Below, in pieces: positions 40,248 through 53,188 of a stretch of 64,000 nt of DNA. The notes under the pieces were generated by a model. That model searched no databases. It was not told the origin of the DNA and worked only from the letters and a program-made list of their open reading frames with translations. Within the stretch, counting starts at the first letter, position 1; every line of letters starts with the position of its first letter. Source of the stretch: Taxillus chinensis (Eukaryota > Streptophyta > Magnoliopsida > Santalales > Loranthaceae); the NCBI GenBank assembly GCA_023512835.1, contig CM042090.1:23836148-23900147 (forward strand), in the 5' to 3' direction. Both the position numbers and the translations under genes were made by a program.

Positions 40248-40440
40248 CGAAATCGAAGGGAGAGAAGGGGGCGGAGATAACAAAATTGGCGAGACACGAT
40301 GGAGAGATGGGAGGGCTGAGAAACCCTAGCCCTCCCCCCTTCGCCAGGCAGAGGACTTCGACGACGCGAGACAGAGTACGAGCTTGGGTACTACGTGGTC
40401 GGTGAGGTTTTAGATTGATGATGATTACTTACTTGATTAG
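40248..40440 (-). promoter_or_regulatory. 5' untranslated exon and start region of the GTE gene
   Basis: On minus, TTTCG|GTAAGCT gives a donor at 40247, matching an acceptor at 39568 just before the start codon. This implies a 680-base leader intron. The exon is GC-richer than its surroundings; AACCCTAA-type sequence at about 40437-40445 lies at its 5' side. Confidence 0.6.
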
Positions 40441-40449
40441 GGTTTTGGG

Positions 40450-43400
40450 CCTCGCGTTCTATAACTGCACTTTCACCCTGTGTTCCTCCGGTAAATTACA
40501 TGTCTACCCCTGTCGTAACTAAACTACACCCCGCGCTCCTCGCTTAAATTACATTTCTACTCCTTCCGGTATGAATTAGGGTTTTGGTTTTCTGCATTTA
40601 AATGCAGCCATATATTCTTGTTTGGTATCGACATTTAAAAGTCAAACATGGCCTTGGCTTCGGGACTACGTAACACGATTTGTTTCCTTGTTTTTTTCGT
40701 TTCTTTTTTTAATATAATATGATTAAGAGTCGTGTCGGATTATATTCTCAATTATATGTGGAGGGGTTTTGCATTAAAAACTTACCCCAATATATATATA
40801 TATATATATATAATATAACGAAAATTTAACATCAGTTTAATATAATGTAAATTTAATTATTATATATTATAACTAATAATTCACGTTAATATTTTTATTT
40901 AAATATGGCTCGGTTAGAGTAATTTAGTTATAATTAAATAAAAATTTGATTTATACTATTAAATATTAATCTAAATGTATTAATTAACGTTCTCATAATA
41001 AAAAGTTAGTCTTATATTTTTTTATGTAACATTATTATATGTGTGTGTATATATATTACAATTTTCTCCTAGCCACAAAATTATTCTTTAATGTTGGTGT
41101 TGATACTATGTCTATTGTTTCAATTTGGGATAAATTATTAGAAAAATAAAATAAGTTTTAATTTAAATTTGAATTATATCTTTTTTTAAGTGAATTTGGG
41201 TTTTATTTTTGCCTTATATATTAAACATAGACGATCAAGAAGAGTTTAAAATATCTTCTTATATATTCTTTTGTTGGGATCGAGATAAAAGTGACCCATC
41301 TCAAATTTGCCTTGTTATTATTCCTATATATGATTTCTTTTATGATAGTAAATTTTGTAAAAGTCAAAATTATCACTAGCTCAACTCTACTAGAGAACTA
41401 TCGTTGTTTTGCAAGAGAAAATCTTCTTAGTTAAAATAATAGTTGGTGGTTAATGGATTCCAAGCTTGATGGGCCGTGTGTGACTAAAAAAAATAATTGG
41501 CATTAAAGGATAAATATTCAACCACACCTTACTTTAAGAAAGAGATAAAATTTTTGATAATTAATAATTAATGTATAAATACCAAATGTTATGTTATAAA
41601 TGTTGAACATTGTGAATTCAAACTTGAAAAGTTATAAACCATTAAAAAAACACCAAATAACTTCATATTAAATAGAAAATGTTATTGGTCAAACATGTTA
41701 AAGTGAAGCAAATAACATTAAGACATAGAAGATCAAAGGTTAACAACAAATGAAAAATATATAAAACATTTTTTTATTTCTCTTGATTGTGAACATCTTA
41801 TTCGTATGCATGGCTTGTTAAGAAAATAAAAGTTGAAAATTTATACCGTAACATGTTGAACTTCGATATTGGAAATTTAATGAAACATAATATATGTGTA
41901 CTCATAATTAGTGGATTATGTTATAAGAGTTCTATCATATATAACCAAACATGTAAATATTAAACATGTTGTGCTTTTTAAAAAAAAAACCTAAATTAAA
42001 GTATTCTAATTACGATTTTAAATAAGACTTAAATGTATAATTGTTATAAAATTAATGTGTAGATACCAAACTGCTATTTTTAATTTGATAAGGAGCCAAC
42101 TTAAAAATAGCAATATATATATATAGTTATGGTCTCCAAGTTACACGGCTACTTATTATGTTTGTATCCCCATCAACATAGCTACTGAGAACTAGAGTTT
42201 ATAATAGTCATGTTAATTTTGAAAATCATAACCCGTTGATCACACTTTAACAATAGATTCAGGTACGCTTCGATTTATTATTTTAGATTAAACAATCTTT
42301 AGGCAAATAAAGTTTTTACAGTTAACTAAATTATAACAGATTATCTTAAATAGATGTTAAAGCCTTGTCATATGTAAAGTATGCATATTGTCAACCTACT
42401 TATAACTTTACCTCTTATATTTTTAATATTTACAAATTTGTTGTTAATTGTGTGATTTGCCTAACAAAGCTTGTCACGCACCCGAAACCAGGAACATGAT
42501 TTTCCCTTGCCCGCACCCGAAAGGTCAAGGGGTAGGTGACTAGCACTAATAAAGACTACACCGCGGGTGTTAGCTCAATTATGCAACACTGTACAGTCAT
42601 ACATCAAGGGTAATCCTGTACTTTCCCATACATCAACATGCACACAATATGTCAAACAGTTAATCATATGACAAACAATATGTAATACATCTGTCCACGG
42701 ACCCTTATCCGGGATATCACACGAAATAATATAAAATACAGTACTGTATTATACATCAGAGTAGTGGGCACGTTTTCCTATAATAAAGTCTTACGCTAGT
42801 CTTAGGTCACACCTAAAAAGGGTAAATAACAAGTAGGGGTGAGCGACAAGCTATTTCATTTCATTCTATTTATTTTTATGCCAATTATTGACCAATAATT
42901 GACATTGTCAGTAATTGACCCCCCCCAAGCAATAATTGATCTCCAAGGCCCCGAACTCCAAATTAAGTCAAATTATTGTCAAAACGCTCGAAATGACGAG
43001 CACCACGCTATTTAGATAGTATCACACTCAAACGATTATTCAAGCGTAAAGTCAACTAATAGTCAACATTTGAGCCACTCGGGGTCCCAATTTGGAATCA
43101 GGCTCAAATACAGTCAAAATGCTCACACTAATGGCTACACTATCGTCAAGATAGTTACATTCCCATAGAATGACTATCTCTCAATACTATCCAAATACAA
43201 AGCACTCGTGAATCACAATATATTAACTTATCATATCAAAAAAAGACATTTTAGGAACACATGGAGTGTGTGTTAATAGGTATGGTAGAAATGATATTTA
43301 TAGTTGCGACTACTAGGTAGTAATGCATTTATCCTAATATTATATAGCAAATACCAAATATAATGATAGTTAAATCAAATGATTAAAAACACACAAAGCT

Positions 43401-44157
43401 TTTAATTGGAACTAAGAGTTTAGTACATTAAAGAAAATTTTATTTGTGGGTGTAACCCATTCGCCTTTTTTTATATAATAGTGTAACAAAAAGTAAAAAA
43501 AAATTATAATATTTCCATAAATAACAATATAAGTTTGAATGTCAGATATCAATATATACAAAAAAGAGGAATTTAAGGAACCCTAAAAAATTTAACAATG
43601 CAGTCATCTAAGTAAAGGAGACAAGCTGCTTGTTATTTGTCACTAAAAGTGAAGAGAAACAAATGATTATGTTTTGACACAGTAGCGTGCAATTGAGGCA
43701 TATGAAAATATTATATGATTCCATAACATAATTTTTACAGTTTTGACTAGATTCAGATTTATAAATTGAGGCTCCATAATATTCAAGCAATACCAAATAT
43801 GGTATGTCATAGAAAAAAATAAAAATCGAAGGCTTATAGCAGATAAGTCATGAATGATTAATTTTACCAAGATATACTCATGCCTCAAAGATTTTATGTT
43901 TTTTGTTTTTCGTACAATCTTGTTAGATAATACGTGAAATCAACAGGAAAAAGGCTATTGTTTAATCCCATTCAACTAACTATTAATATTAATTTAATAT
44001 ACAAATAATTTTAGTATATCTTGTAAACAAATAACCATTAAATTTCAGTTACATTTCTTAATAATTCTAACGAACCGATAAAGGTTCATTTCATAATATG
44101 TGAAAATATCTTTTATTACATTTTTTGTAAAAATTGAAAAAAAAACAAAATAACTAA
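40450..44157. other. Gene-poor stretch with (TA)n and a possible LTR-like patch
   Basis: AT-rich sequence without coding series. It contains a (TA)n run at about 40791-40812. From about 42475 the sequence becomes less AT-rich (CACGCACCCGAAACC..., GGTCAAGGGGTAGGTGAC) until about 43200, which resembles retrotransposon LTR sequence. I could not define TG...CA ends or a target duplication. Confidence 0.4.
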
Positions 44158-44165
44158 CTTGTTAT

Positions 44166-44956
44166 TAGGGGTGCTACCCGCTATAGTAGGGACGGGGTCT
44201 ACATATTACCGTACCCCGCCCCCGCCTAGGCGGGTAAAATTTTTTTAAAACCGTACCCCGCCCCATGTGTAGGCGGGGAAGGGTATCCCGTCATATGGCA
44301 GGATTAGCGGGTGAAGGCTTCATCCGCTCACTTCCCACTACCGGCTTTTATTGATCTTTCTCTTAAGACAATTCTGTCTTTTAGACGCTCTACGAAATAA
44401 TTGATACGAGTAATTCGGATACTATTGTGGGCGGAATCAACCTATTACCGCTTTCTGCCATCACTTAGGTGGTAGATTAAATTTTAAGATTGTATCTCGT
44501 TCCATATGTAGGCGAGACATGTTATATCGTTCTTTAATGTGTCTGCGAATGAGGTTTCATTTGCTCGCATCTTATTATCGCTTTTTATTAGATCTGTTCA
44601 TATCAATAATTTTGGCTTAAATCAAATTTCGACATCATTTTTAACCTAAAAATTATTAAAAATAATTTAATTTTATAATAATAAATATCATTCAAAGCTA
44701 TCAAAAATTAGAAATAATAGTTAAATAATAATATTTAAAATATTATAAAATTATAAATAAATATTATTAAAATTAAGCGGGACGAGGCCGGGATATCCTG
44801 CTACTTATTACCGCTCCCCATCCCCGCCTGGGACGGGGTGTCAAGTTTAAAAACCGCAACCCGCTATGGCTTGAGCGGGGTAACCCGCCCCGCATAGCGG
44901 GAGCGGAACGGATAGCAGGTGGGGTAGCGGGGGCGGGTATCCGTTGCCCACCCCTA
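44166..44956. mobile_element. Non-autonomous hAT-type DNA transposon, copy 2
   Basis: This 791-bp element starts TAGGGGTG and ends CACCCCTA, with a perfect 8-bp target duplication CTTGTTAT on both sides (44158-44165 and 44957-44964), the hallmark of hAT elements. It is the same family, length and orientation as the copy at 623-1389, with the GC-rich outer parts and AT-rich centre in the same order. No transposase frame is present. Confidence 0.92.
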
Positions 44957-44964
44957 CTTGTTAT

Positions 44965-45850
44965 CAGCGAAAAATGGTTAAAATTAGCATAAACAAACAA
45001 GAGCCGCACAGTGGGGAAAAAATAAAAATAAAATGTTAAGATGGAAAAATTTAGGAATTTTAATAAAGGTTCATACATGTCTTTGTGCAATCTCGCGCAT
45101 ATAATAGGTGAATCGGATTGCATATAAATTTTAAATTATACCAAAGATATTTGGTTTGAAAAAAATTTAAATTTGAATTAATTAATAAATGTTTAAAACT
45201 ATCGGGTTTAGTTTGATTTAGCGTATAAAAGTTCGGTTTAATTTACCAATTTAAATACCATATTGCTGCCACTAGAGAGACAATGCCGACACATGCAGCA
45301 ATTAAGAGATGAAAAATTAGAAATCATGAACAATTGAGATAAGATTATGAGTAGAAACAAACGATAGAGGAAGGTGAGAATTGGAAAGTGATAACATCGA
45401 GCTTTTGCCTTTCGTCCTAGGGACAATACAAAATCGTGACCTGATTGAGATATTTATTCGATAAATATGAATAGGTGATTAAGGAATGCATAATATTCAT
45501 TCGATAATATGTTTGGTTGGTTTGGTAATCGAATACTATCGGTTGTTCAAAAATAAAATTTAAATAAATTAATTCAATTTTAAAAACATTTTTTTTAATG
45601 AGTTTGGTTTGGATTTATTGGTTCGATTCCTAATCAAACATATTATGTTATATTTTATTATTTTATTAGTTCTAACAAAATTATTATTAGCTGGACCTCT
45701 TAACCAACAAAATAGACTTTTTCTTTAATAAAATAATACACTTCATAAAATGAACACCACCCCCGCTCCGCTCCACAGGTCTCAAATTGTTCCCGCCATT
45801 TCTACCCCCGAACCAATAAAAGGCAGATTGAAAACCCCTAATTGGTGTTG
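44965..45850. other. Intergenic upstream of EXO1
   Basis: AT-rich, no gene seen. The last part (about 45740-45850) is more balanced and should include the EXO1 promoter and leader. Confidence 0.5.
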
Positions 45851-45853
45851 CTC

Positions 45854-45879
45854 GAGAGAGAGAGAGAGAGAGAGAGAGG
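45854..45879 (+). repeat. (GA)n tract in the EXO1 leader
   Basis: A GA dinucleotide run about 45 bases before the EXO1 start codon, comparable to the GA run directly before the eIF4E start. Confidence 0.85.
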
Positions 45880-45921
45880 AACAGAAACCCTAAATGATTG
45901 TTGGGGTTTAGAGGGTTGGGA

Positions 45922-48900
45922 ATGGGGATCCAAGGGCTTTTGCCGCTGTTGAAGTCGATAATGGTGCCCACCCACATCAAAGACTTCAATGGCTCTTCGG
46001 TCGCCGTCGACACCTACTCGTGGCTCCACAAGGCCGCCCTATCCTGCAGCCTACAGCTCTGCAAGGACATCCCCACCACCAGGTCCTGTTCTGTTCATCC
46101 TACTGTAATTTTCTTTTCTTCCTTTTCAGTTTTTCAAATTTTAATTGCGAGGAAAGGTTAGCAACTTATTCCTCTTAACCCATGTAAAAAAACAGATAAA
46201 AAAATGGGTTTTCCTGCATTAGTAATCTTGTCTATTTTCAGCTGTTTTTGTTGCATTTTGGCCTGAATTTTGATATAGAAGGTGGGTTTATCTCCTAGAT
46301 ATGTCTGCCTATTTCTTTGTGTTGACCTCAGGGGTCCGAATGCTAGTCAAATGCTGAATCCAATCACATGTATTTTTTTTCTGTTTCCTGAAGACTCCGC
46401 GGGTGTGCTAACTTATTAGTTGAACAGCATTATCAAGATTTCACAGGAGCACATGATATAAGATAATTTTTTAAATTATATACCGGCACAGAGCTCATAT
46501 TATATTATCAACAGATGATTTATTTGACAAACAAAGGATTATTGAAAAAATTGCGAGGGATGATTGTAAATCTGCATTTTTTTTAAAAGATGCAGGAAAT
46601 GGGTTTTCTTGCATTATTGGTTCTGGTGCATTTTCACTTGGAAACCTGAAATAGGAAGGCTTATGTCCTAGATTTGTCTACAGCATTGTTTAGGCACTTT
46701 CTGTTCTGTTACCTTGATCTCAAAGGTCCAAATGTAGGTCAATTAAAGAACCAAATCATGTGCTTTCTTTGTTTTCTACAAGGTTTCAAGGATGTGTGAA
46801 GTTATTCATAGAGCAACATAAAGAAGATTTTACATCAGCCCATGATATAAGACAGGGTTTTTAGTTATATATAAACTCAAAGTTCCTATGGGACGCGTAC
46901 ATATTACCCTTTAATTACTATTCTTTTTTTGTTTTTTTTTTTTTTTTTCTATTTTATTTGTCAATGCTCTTATGAATAAAATCTTCTTTTTACTATGTAT
47001 TTGCTTCTTGTCTGGTGGTCCTGCAGGCACATTGATTATTGTATGCATAGAGTGAATTTACTACGGCACAATGGAGTTAAACCGGTTCTTGTGTTTGATG
47101 GAGGTCTTCTGCCAATGAAAACTGAACAAGAGAACAAGCGGGCAAAGTGTGTGTTTAAATTTTGATTTCTCAATTATGCTTGTCTTGTCTCGTAATAATG
47201 TAATTTTTTTCATTATAGAATAATTGTTATATCTGTCATCTACACTAATGCAATCATGTAACCAAGGAGAAAACTGAGGGATGTTAGCCCTGGGATTGAG
47301 TATGGGGTCAACTATAAATGTTTAACTGGTAAAATATAAATGCAGGTTAAGGAGAGAAAATCTGGCACGTGCAAAGGAGCATGAATCGAATGGGAATATT
47401 GCTGCTGCCTATGAATGCTACCAGAAGGCTGTTGACATTTCACCATCCATTGCATATAAACTAATCCAAGTAATAATTACCTGCTACACTATACGATAGA
47501 ATAAAATTATATGGTTCTATATAATGTTATTCTCATTATTGACAAGGTTGCAAATCAAAGGTCTTGAAACAGGAGAATGTTAGTTATGTTGTAGCCCCTT
47601 ATGAAGCAGATGCCCAGATGACCTTCTTGGCAGTCAGCAAACAGGTTGATGCAATTATCACTGAGGACTCTGACCTAATACCGTTTGGTTGCCCTAGAGT
47701 GAGTTGTCTATTATATGATTATTTAAATTTACTATCCTTCCACTCCATTTTAAAAATTGTCTGTTGTATTTCATTGTTCGTTTAATATTCCTTTGCTATT
47801 CCTTTTAAATGCATTTTTGCTTGATTTTTTCCCCCTTAATCCAGATTATATTCAAAATGGACAAATTTGGTCAAGGTGTTGAATTCAAATATTCAACGCT
47901 GCAACAAAATAAGGATTTGAGTTTTACTGGATTCACCAAGCAGATGTTCCTTGAGATGTGTATTTTAAGTGGTTGCGACTATTTGCAATCGCTACCAGGA
48001 ATGGGCTTGAAGAGAGCACATGCACTTATTACAAAGTTCAAAAGTTATGATAAGGTAACTTTGTTGCTACTGAACAGTCCACACTTTATGGTTGTCTGGT
48101 TTAAATTAGTAAAATTAATAGTAGGATAATGTCTTGAAGGTACAATATCAATTGTTCTTTTTGGTAAGTTGCTCTTTTCTCCCCTAAACTAATAATATAT
48201 TGATATAAGAAGCCCTACATGATATCAGGTGATCAAGCACTTAAGATACAGTACCATTGCAGTTCCCCCTCTCTATGAAGAATCGTTTAAGAAAGCAATA
48301 TGGACATTTAAACATCAAAGAGTTTATGATCCAATGGCCAAGGATATTGTCCATTTGTTTCATCTATCTGATGACATTGGTGATGATTTAGACTTCTTAG
48401 GCCCATATCCTTCATAAGGTCATCTGCTAAAATTAAATTTCTCTCCATTGATTTATTATTACATTTTGAAAGAACAATTATTGAATATTTGTAAGCATCA
48501 TTCTTGATACCCTTAACTGGTAATACATTGTTGCCACGAGATATAGCAACTGGAATAGCTAAAGGCGATCTTGATCCATTCACTAAAATGCCATTTCAGG
48601 TATTTTCTTGCATTTCTTCTTTCCTATACTATGATTGATTTCTTGTCTGTTTGGTTATGGTTATATTTGTTACATTTTATGAAGAATAATAATTTTTAAG
48701 GCCTGTATTTGCCTTCTTATAGGAAAAAAGATATCCTAACGATCAATCTTTAAGAAAGAGGAATGTTTGGTGGAAAGAATAATTAGGGCAATAGACAATT
48801 GTGCAAAGTTTAGGTATGAACAAATTGTCTGCTTCCTTGCAGATTTTTTAAGTTGTACAATTACATGGCCTGTTCATCTATGTAATTTATATTTGTATTT

Positions 48901-50694
48901 TATTATAAATTGCCAGTTGGAGGTTTCTGGATTTTGAGGTGCTTGGGCCACCTAACTATTATTTCACATCCAGCAGTATGAAAGAAAGCAAATCTTTGGC
49001 TAGCTTACATGAGGACTGACTGAATGTATTACATGCAAATTGTGTTGACATTGGCATAATCAGAATAGAGCTACTTCCACTTCAGTGGAATAGATAAATA
49101 AGAATCTTGCAGCTTTTTTGGCACTGTAAAATAGTTATTCTCCATGCTGATCTATGAGTATGATCCTTCTCCGAAAATTTTGTTTTAATTACATAATGAA
49201 AGGCTGCTTAAAGTATTGTTTTGACTAAATTATTATGTGATTGAATTTTCTGGTCCTTCTAATTTAACAGGAGCAGAATTCATGTGCTGGTGTGATGCTT
49301 AATAAAACTTCCCAACTCAAGAACCCTAGACCTGACAGTGAAAAGAGAACGTTAGATTTGCCTCTGCAGAAGAATCTCCTAACTAATTACTTTTGTATCC
49401 AACTTTAACCTTATTTAGAGAAAATGCAATTAAAAAATGACATTCCATCAAGATTAAGTTGCTGTCTTTTTTCTTTGTCATCCCATTAAGGAAAAGTTTC
49501 ATCGCCCTTATTAATTTTATTCCTTTAGTTTTTGATCTTTATTATTTATTGGCATGGGAAATGCATCCTCTCTAGTTGTGTTATCATGTTTGCACGTATA
49601 TTGCCCATGTTCTGTTTCTATTAACATAGTGGGTTTTGTTTTTACTTTGGTCAACAAAGACAGAATCATATTGTTTTAACGACCCATCTATTGGGGTTCC
49701 ATAGCAAGACAGGGTTCAAAAGGAGGTAACGATGATGATGGGATAATATGTTTTTGTTCATATGCATATACAGACACTCGCATAATAACATACAAATACC
49801 GATCATGGTATGGAAATTCATATTACTTTAGCAGTCATCTGCAAACTACATGTGTGGTGCTTGTGTTGACACTCCGTTGTCCTTAGCGTAAGAAGGTTTT
49901 GCATCACTCCAGGCAAAAAGAAAATTCAGGGCTCCTCGTGTAACCCCTAAGCCTTCACATCCCATGCATGGTCTTTCTTATAGTCCGGAGGAAGAAGCTA
50001 CTGAGAAGTCTGCTGTTTGTGAAACAAGATACTCGCCAGCATCGCTACTTGACTGTGGAAACTTCGACAGTGGCCCTCTTTCTGAAGACTCTGTAAGTGA
50101 TCTAAATGGAATCAATCATGAAAGAACGTCTATAGCATTAGATCTCATTCATTTCAAACAGTTTTATGCATTAATTTGATAGTGTTCTTTCTTCTGTTAG
50201 GTTGAAGATGGCTGTACTGTAGAAGTTCCTGGGAACTGTAAACCTCTAGTCCATGGTAAGGATAATTTTTCATTCCTGTAGATCTACATTCGGTCACAAA
50301 CTGATGCTCACATGTTTTTAAAATAAGGGGACTTTGGTGACGTGAAGAGTAACTCAATATGTGCAGAGCATGCTTTGCTGCAGCAACCCATGGTCTCAGT
50401 GCAAAAATCTTTTCTAATGCCTACAGACCTTGAACAAAGTGCCTCTCGTGCAGCCCAGCGCAAAACACATACCAGGAAGTTAATTGTAAGGAGTCCTTAC
50501 TTTCAGCATAAATTTGTAAATGAAAACACTGAAGGTAAAACAGAGGCACCGTCAGCTGAGGATGGTGCTTCTACTGCTTTAGGTGAGTGTGGCATTCAAG
50601 AAGATGATCCCTTTGAGAAATACCGTTTTAAAGGCACAATCATAAAGAAAAGGACAAACGCTTGCGACAGTGTATGCTTTCACATGCTGATGAT

Positions 50695-50764
<70 letters not shown>

Positions 50765-51508
50765 TCTATATATATATATATATGGTTTGTATTAATATGA
50801 AAATCTCATGTCTAGGGATTTATTTCTTCTGCTACAGGGAAATCAGAGTAGGCAATGCGTGCGAAAGAATGCTTATCCCAACAAACGTAAGTGCAAATTA
50901 GCAGAATTTTTTTACTTGTTATATGTTCTGACTTAAAAGTAGTTTTGATATTGGTTTTTTCCTCAAGTTGAAACAGTTTTGGTCGATGTTTATGTTCCAA
51001 TTCTGCTGTTTACATATCTTCAAAGAGAATGACTTCTTCACATCAAAGTTTCCATTCAGATCAAAGCTGAAACTGTTTGGTCAATGACTTTTTGATATTC
51101 CATGTGATTCTTATACCAGGATACTGCACTCCCAACCTGGACGACGCATCCATGGAGCCAAAAGCCGTAGAAGTAAAGTTTGGAAGCAATATTTCTCATT
51201 TAGGCCATTATTCTGAGGTAGCAGAGAAGTCGATGGAAAGATACGTTTCAGTAATATCATCATTCAAACACTCTCCATCTGGATCCCGTGCAAGTGGCCT
51301 TCGTGCTCCCCTAAAAGCTATTCACTCTGACAGGTTATAATTTACCCTGTTGCTAACATCATTTCCTTGGTTAACTTTTGCAGCCATGCACCACCGTATC
51401 TAAAATTTGGTATTTTTTGTTTGTTGAAGGCCCATGGTTGAGATGGATTTAAACAAGTTTGCATTTGTACCAAAAGGGACAACAGCATCAGCATCTCGCA
51501 GAACCTAA
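45922..51508 (+). CDS. EXO1: Exonuclease 1 (XPG/Rad2 family 5'-3' exonuclease and flap nuclease)
   Basis: Fourteen exons join in frame to 687 residues: 45922-46082, 47027-47146, 47346-47469, 47561-47698, 47845-48054, 48229-48404, 48527-48599, 49271-49394, 49896-50092, 50201-50255, 50328-50671, 50838-50886, 51120-51333 and 51430-51508. XPG-N begins [14 protein letters not shown]. The metal-binding acids D30, D78, E150, D152 (APYEADAQ), D171, D173 ([11 protein letters not shown]) and D226 (LSGCDYL) are all present. The helix-hairpin-helix LPGMGLKRA and the region [19 protein letters not shown] follow, then a divergent tail. EXO1 resects DNA ends and excises mismatched strands in the nucleus. 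Intron 6 is AT-AC (see separate entry). The exon 9 acceptor after TAAGAAG was chosen because it restores [18 protein letters not shown]. No inactivating lesion is seen. Confidence 0.94.
48405..48526 (+). other. U12-type AT-AC intron of EXO1
   Basis: The intron begins ATATCCTTC, matching the U12 5' site consensus (RTATCCTTT). It carries CCCTTAACT, matching the U12 branch site (TTCCTTAAC), about 10 bases before its end, and ends AC. Splicing joins GGC CC to A TTG TTG CCA, restoring GPLLPRDIA as in EXO1 relatives. No GT-AG alternative keeps the frame. Confidence 0.92.
50701..50783 (+). repeat. (TC)n(TA)n compound microsatellite in EXO1 intron 11
   Basis: A TC run (about 50699-50727) passes into TA repeats (about 50727-50783) within an intron whose ends are 50672 and 50837. 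Confidence 0.9.
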
Positions 51509-52949
51509 ATTTATGTATGCTGCTATCAGGCAATAACACCCATAAACTCCTTTTTCAACTCTCAGTAGTTGCATTTCGCATTTGTTGAGCGTCTCTCCGC
51601 TTCCTTGTTGAGCAAGCAGGTAATAAATAATGTAAGTTCAGCTTTGATACAATAAATGCTTTGATTATATTTATGGTACCTTACCTCATAAATGTTTTTT
51701 TCCTTTTTTTTTGGGTAATGTCCTCAGAGTCTTCAATTAAGTAAGGCCGGCAATTTTGGGAGTCATTCTTGATGGATTTGAAGCCTTTAATCATGCGGTG
51801 CCATGCGCGTTTGGTGTTTATCTCCATTTTTTTTTTGGTTGTTGAAGTTGAGATATGTATGAGCATCTCCTTTTGTATTTGCAATGATATATGAAGGAAG
51901 CTCCCCTGTTGGCCTGTTGTGAAATTTACATCGAACTTGACAGAGTGGAGCAACATCCTTCTAATTCTTGTGAGTTGGTTTCTCTCTCATGGGTCGCTCA
52001 CCATCTTTCTCGGGAAAATTAAATCTTGTAATTGTTTTGCTTTGAACGCAAGACTGTAACAGAATAATTCTACATTTCAAATTTTGATTGGGAACTTCTT
52101 GTGTACCTTCAGTTCCGCTCTTGTTTGTACTATGATTGAATGCCGGTGACATCTAACACTTGAATCTGGGTTGAGAGTAGTGAATAGTTTTAATTATTTG
52201 ATGGTAAATTTATGATTTTAAATAATAAAATATATTTCAAAATTTAATTTATGGTTCTTATATGTGAGCAGGAGTCCATGCTTATAGCCCTCCCCAGTCC
52301 CCACCATCAACTGACACCTCAAAATCTAAAGCGTTTTCAAATTATCTTTCTTGGATAATGAGGTAAAGGGTAAGTGTAAATTGCCTGATTTTGAATTTCA
52401 TTAAGTGAATCTTGGGGAGTGGCGTGTTTTACACTATTTTGGAAAAGCACAAGCTTGATTTATTGTGTATTTTTAATCATCTTTACGTATAACGTATTTT
52501 AAATTAATAAAAATATAGTAGTATTATTTTTTAAATAAATGTATAATAATATTTTATGTATTCATTAAAATTATTTATTAAATTAATTTTATATTAATTA
52601 ATATCAAAGATGTCATTTTTTATTTATTAGATGTAGTAACATAAATATATTTAAAATTATTTTAAACTTATTGTTAAAAGTCCAAATAATATATATTTTT
52701 CAAAATTTCATTATAATTTATACCTTTAATCTTTATTTTTTAAAATTAAAATTAAAATTTATTTCAGTATTTATAAAAAAAACTGATCAAAGAAAATATT
52801 AAATATCTTTTAAACTATTGTTGTAAGATAAATCAAATATTATTTATTAAAAATGTTGTAATAATATATTAATATAGTATGAAATTACATAGCCACATCA
52901 AATTTTATTTTAAAACAAATTTCTAGATATATTTGACAATATCCTACCA

Positions 52950-52950
<1 letters not shown>
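51509..52950. other. EXO1 3' region and AT-rich intergenic sequence
   Basis: The first about 600 bases may be 3' untranslated or downstream EXO1 sequence. From about 52480 it is very AT-rich without coding signal. Confidence 0.5.
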
Positions 52951-52990
<40 letters not shown>

Positions 52991-53094
52991 AAAAGAAAAA
53001 AAAAAAAAAAAACCAGGGCGGCCCCCGAGGCCCCCAAAACAAAAAGCAAAAAAAAAAAAAAAAACAAAAAAACAAAAGGGCGGGGGGGGGGGGG

Positions 53095-53186
<92 letters not shown>
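52951..53186. repeat. Extreme poly-A / poly-G block
   Basis: A 37-base A run (52951-52987) is followed by broken A runs, a short GC patch (about 53012-53036), more A runs and then G runs of 15 and 89 bases (53082-53096 and 53098-53186) separated by one A. The open frames across it encode only homopolymers and are not genes. It may be genuine low-complexity DNA or an assembly artefact. Confidence 0.9.
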
Positions 53187-53188
<2 letters not shown>

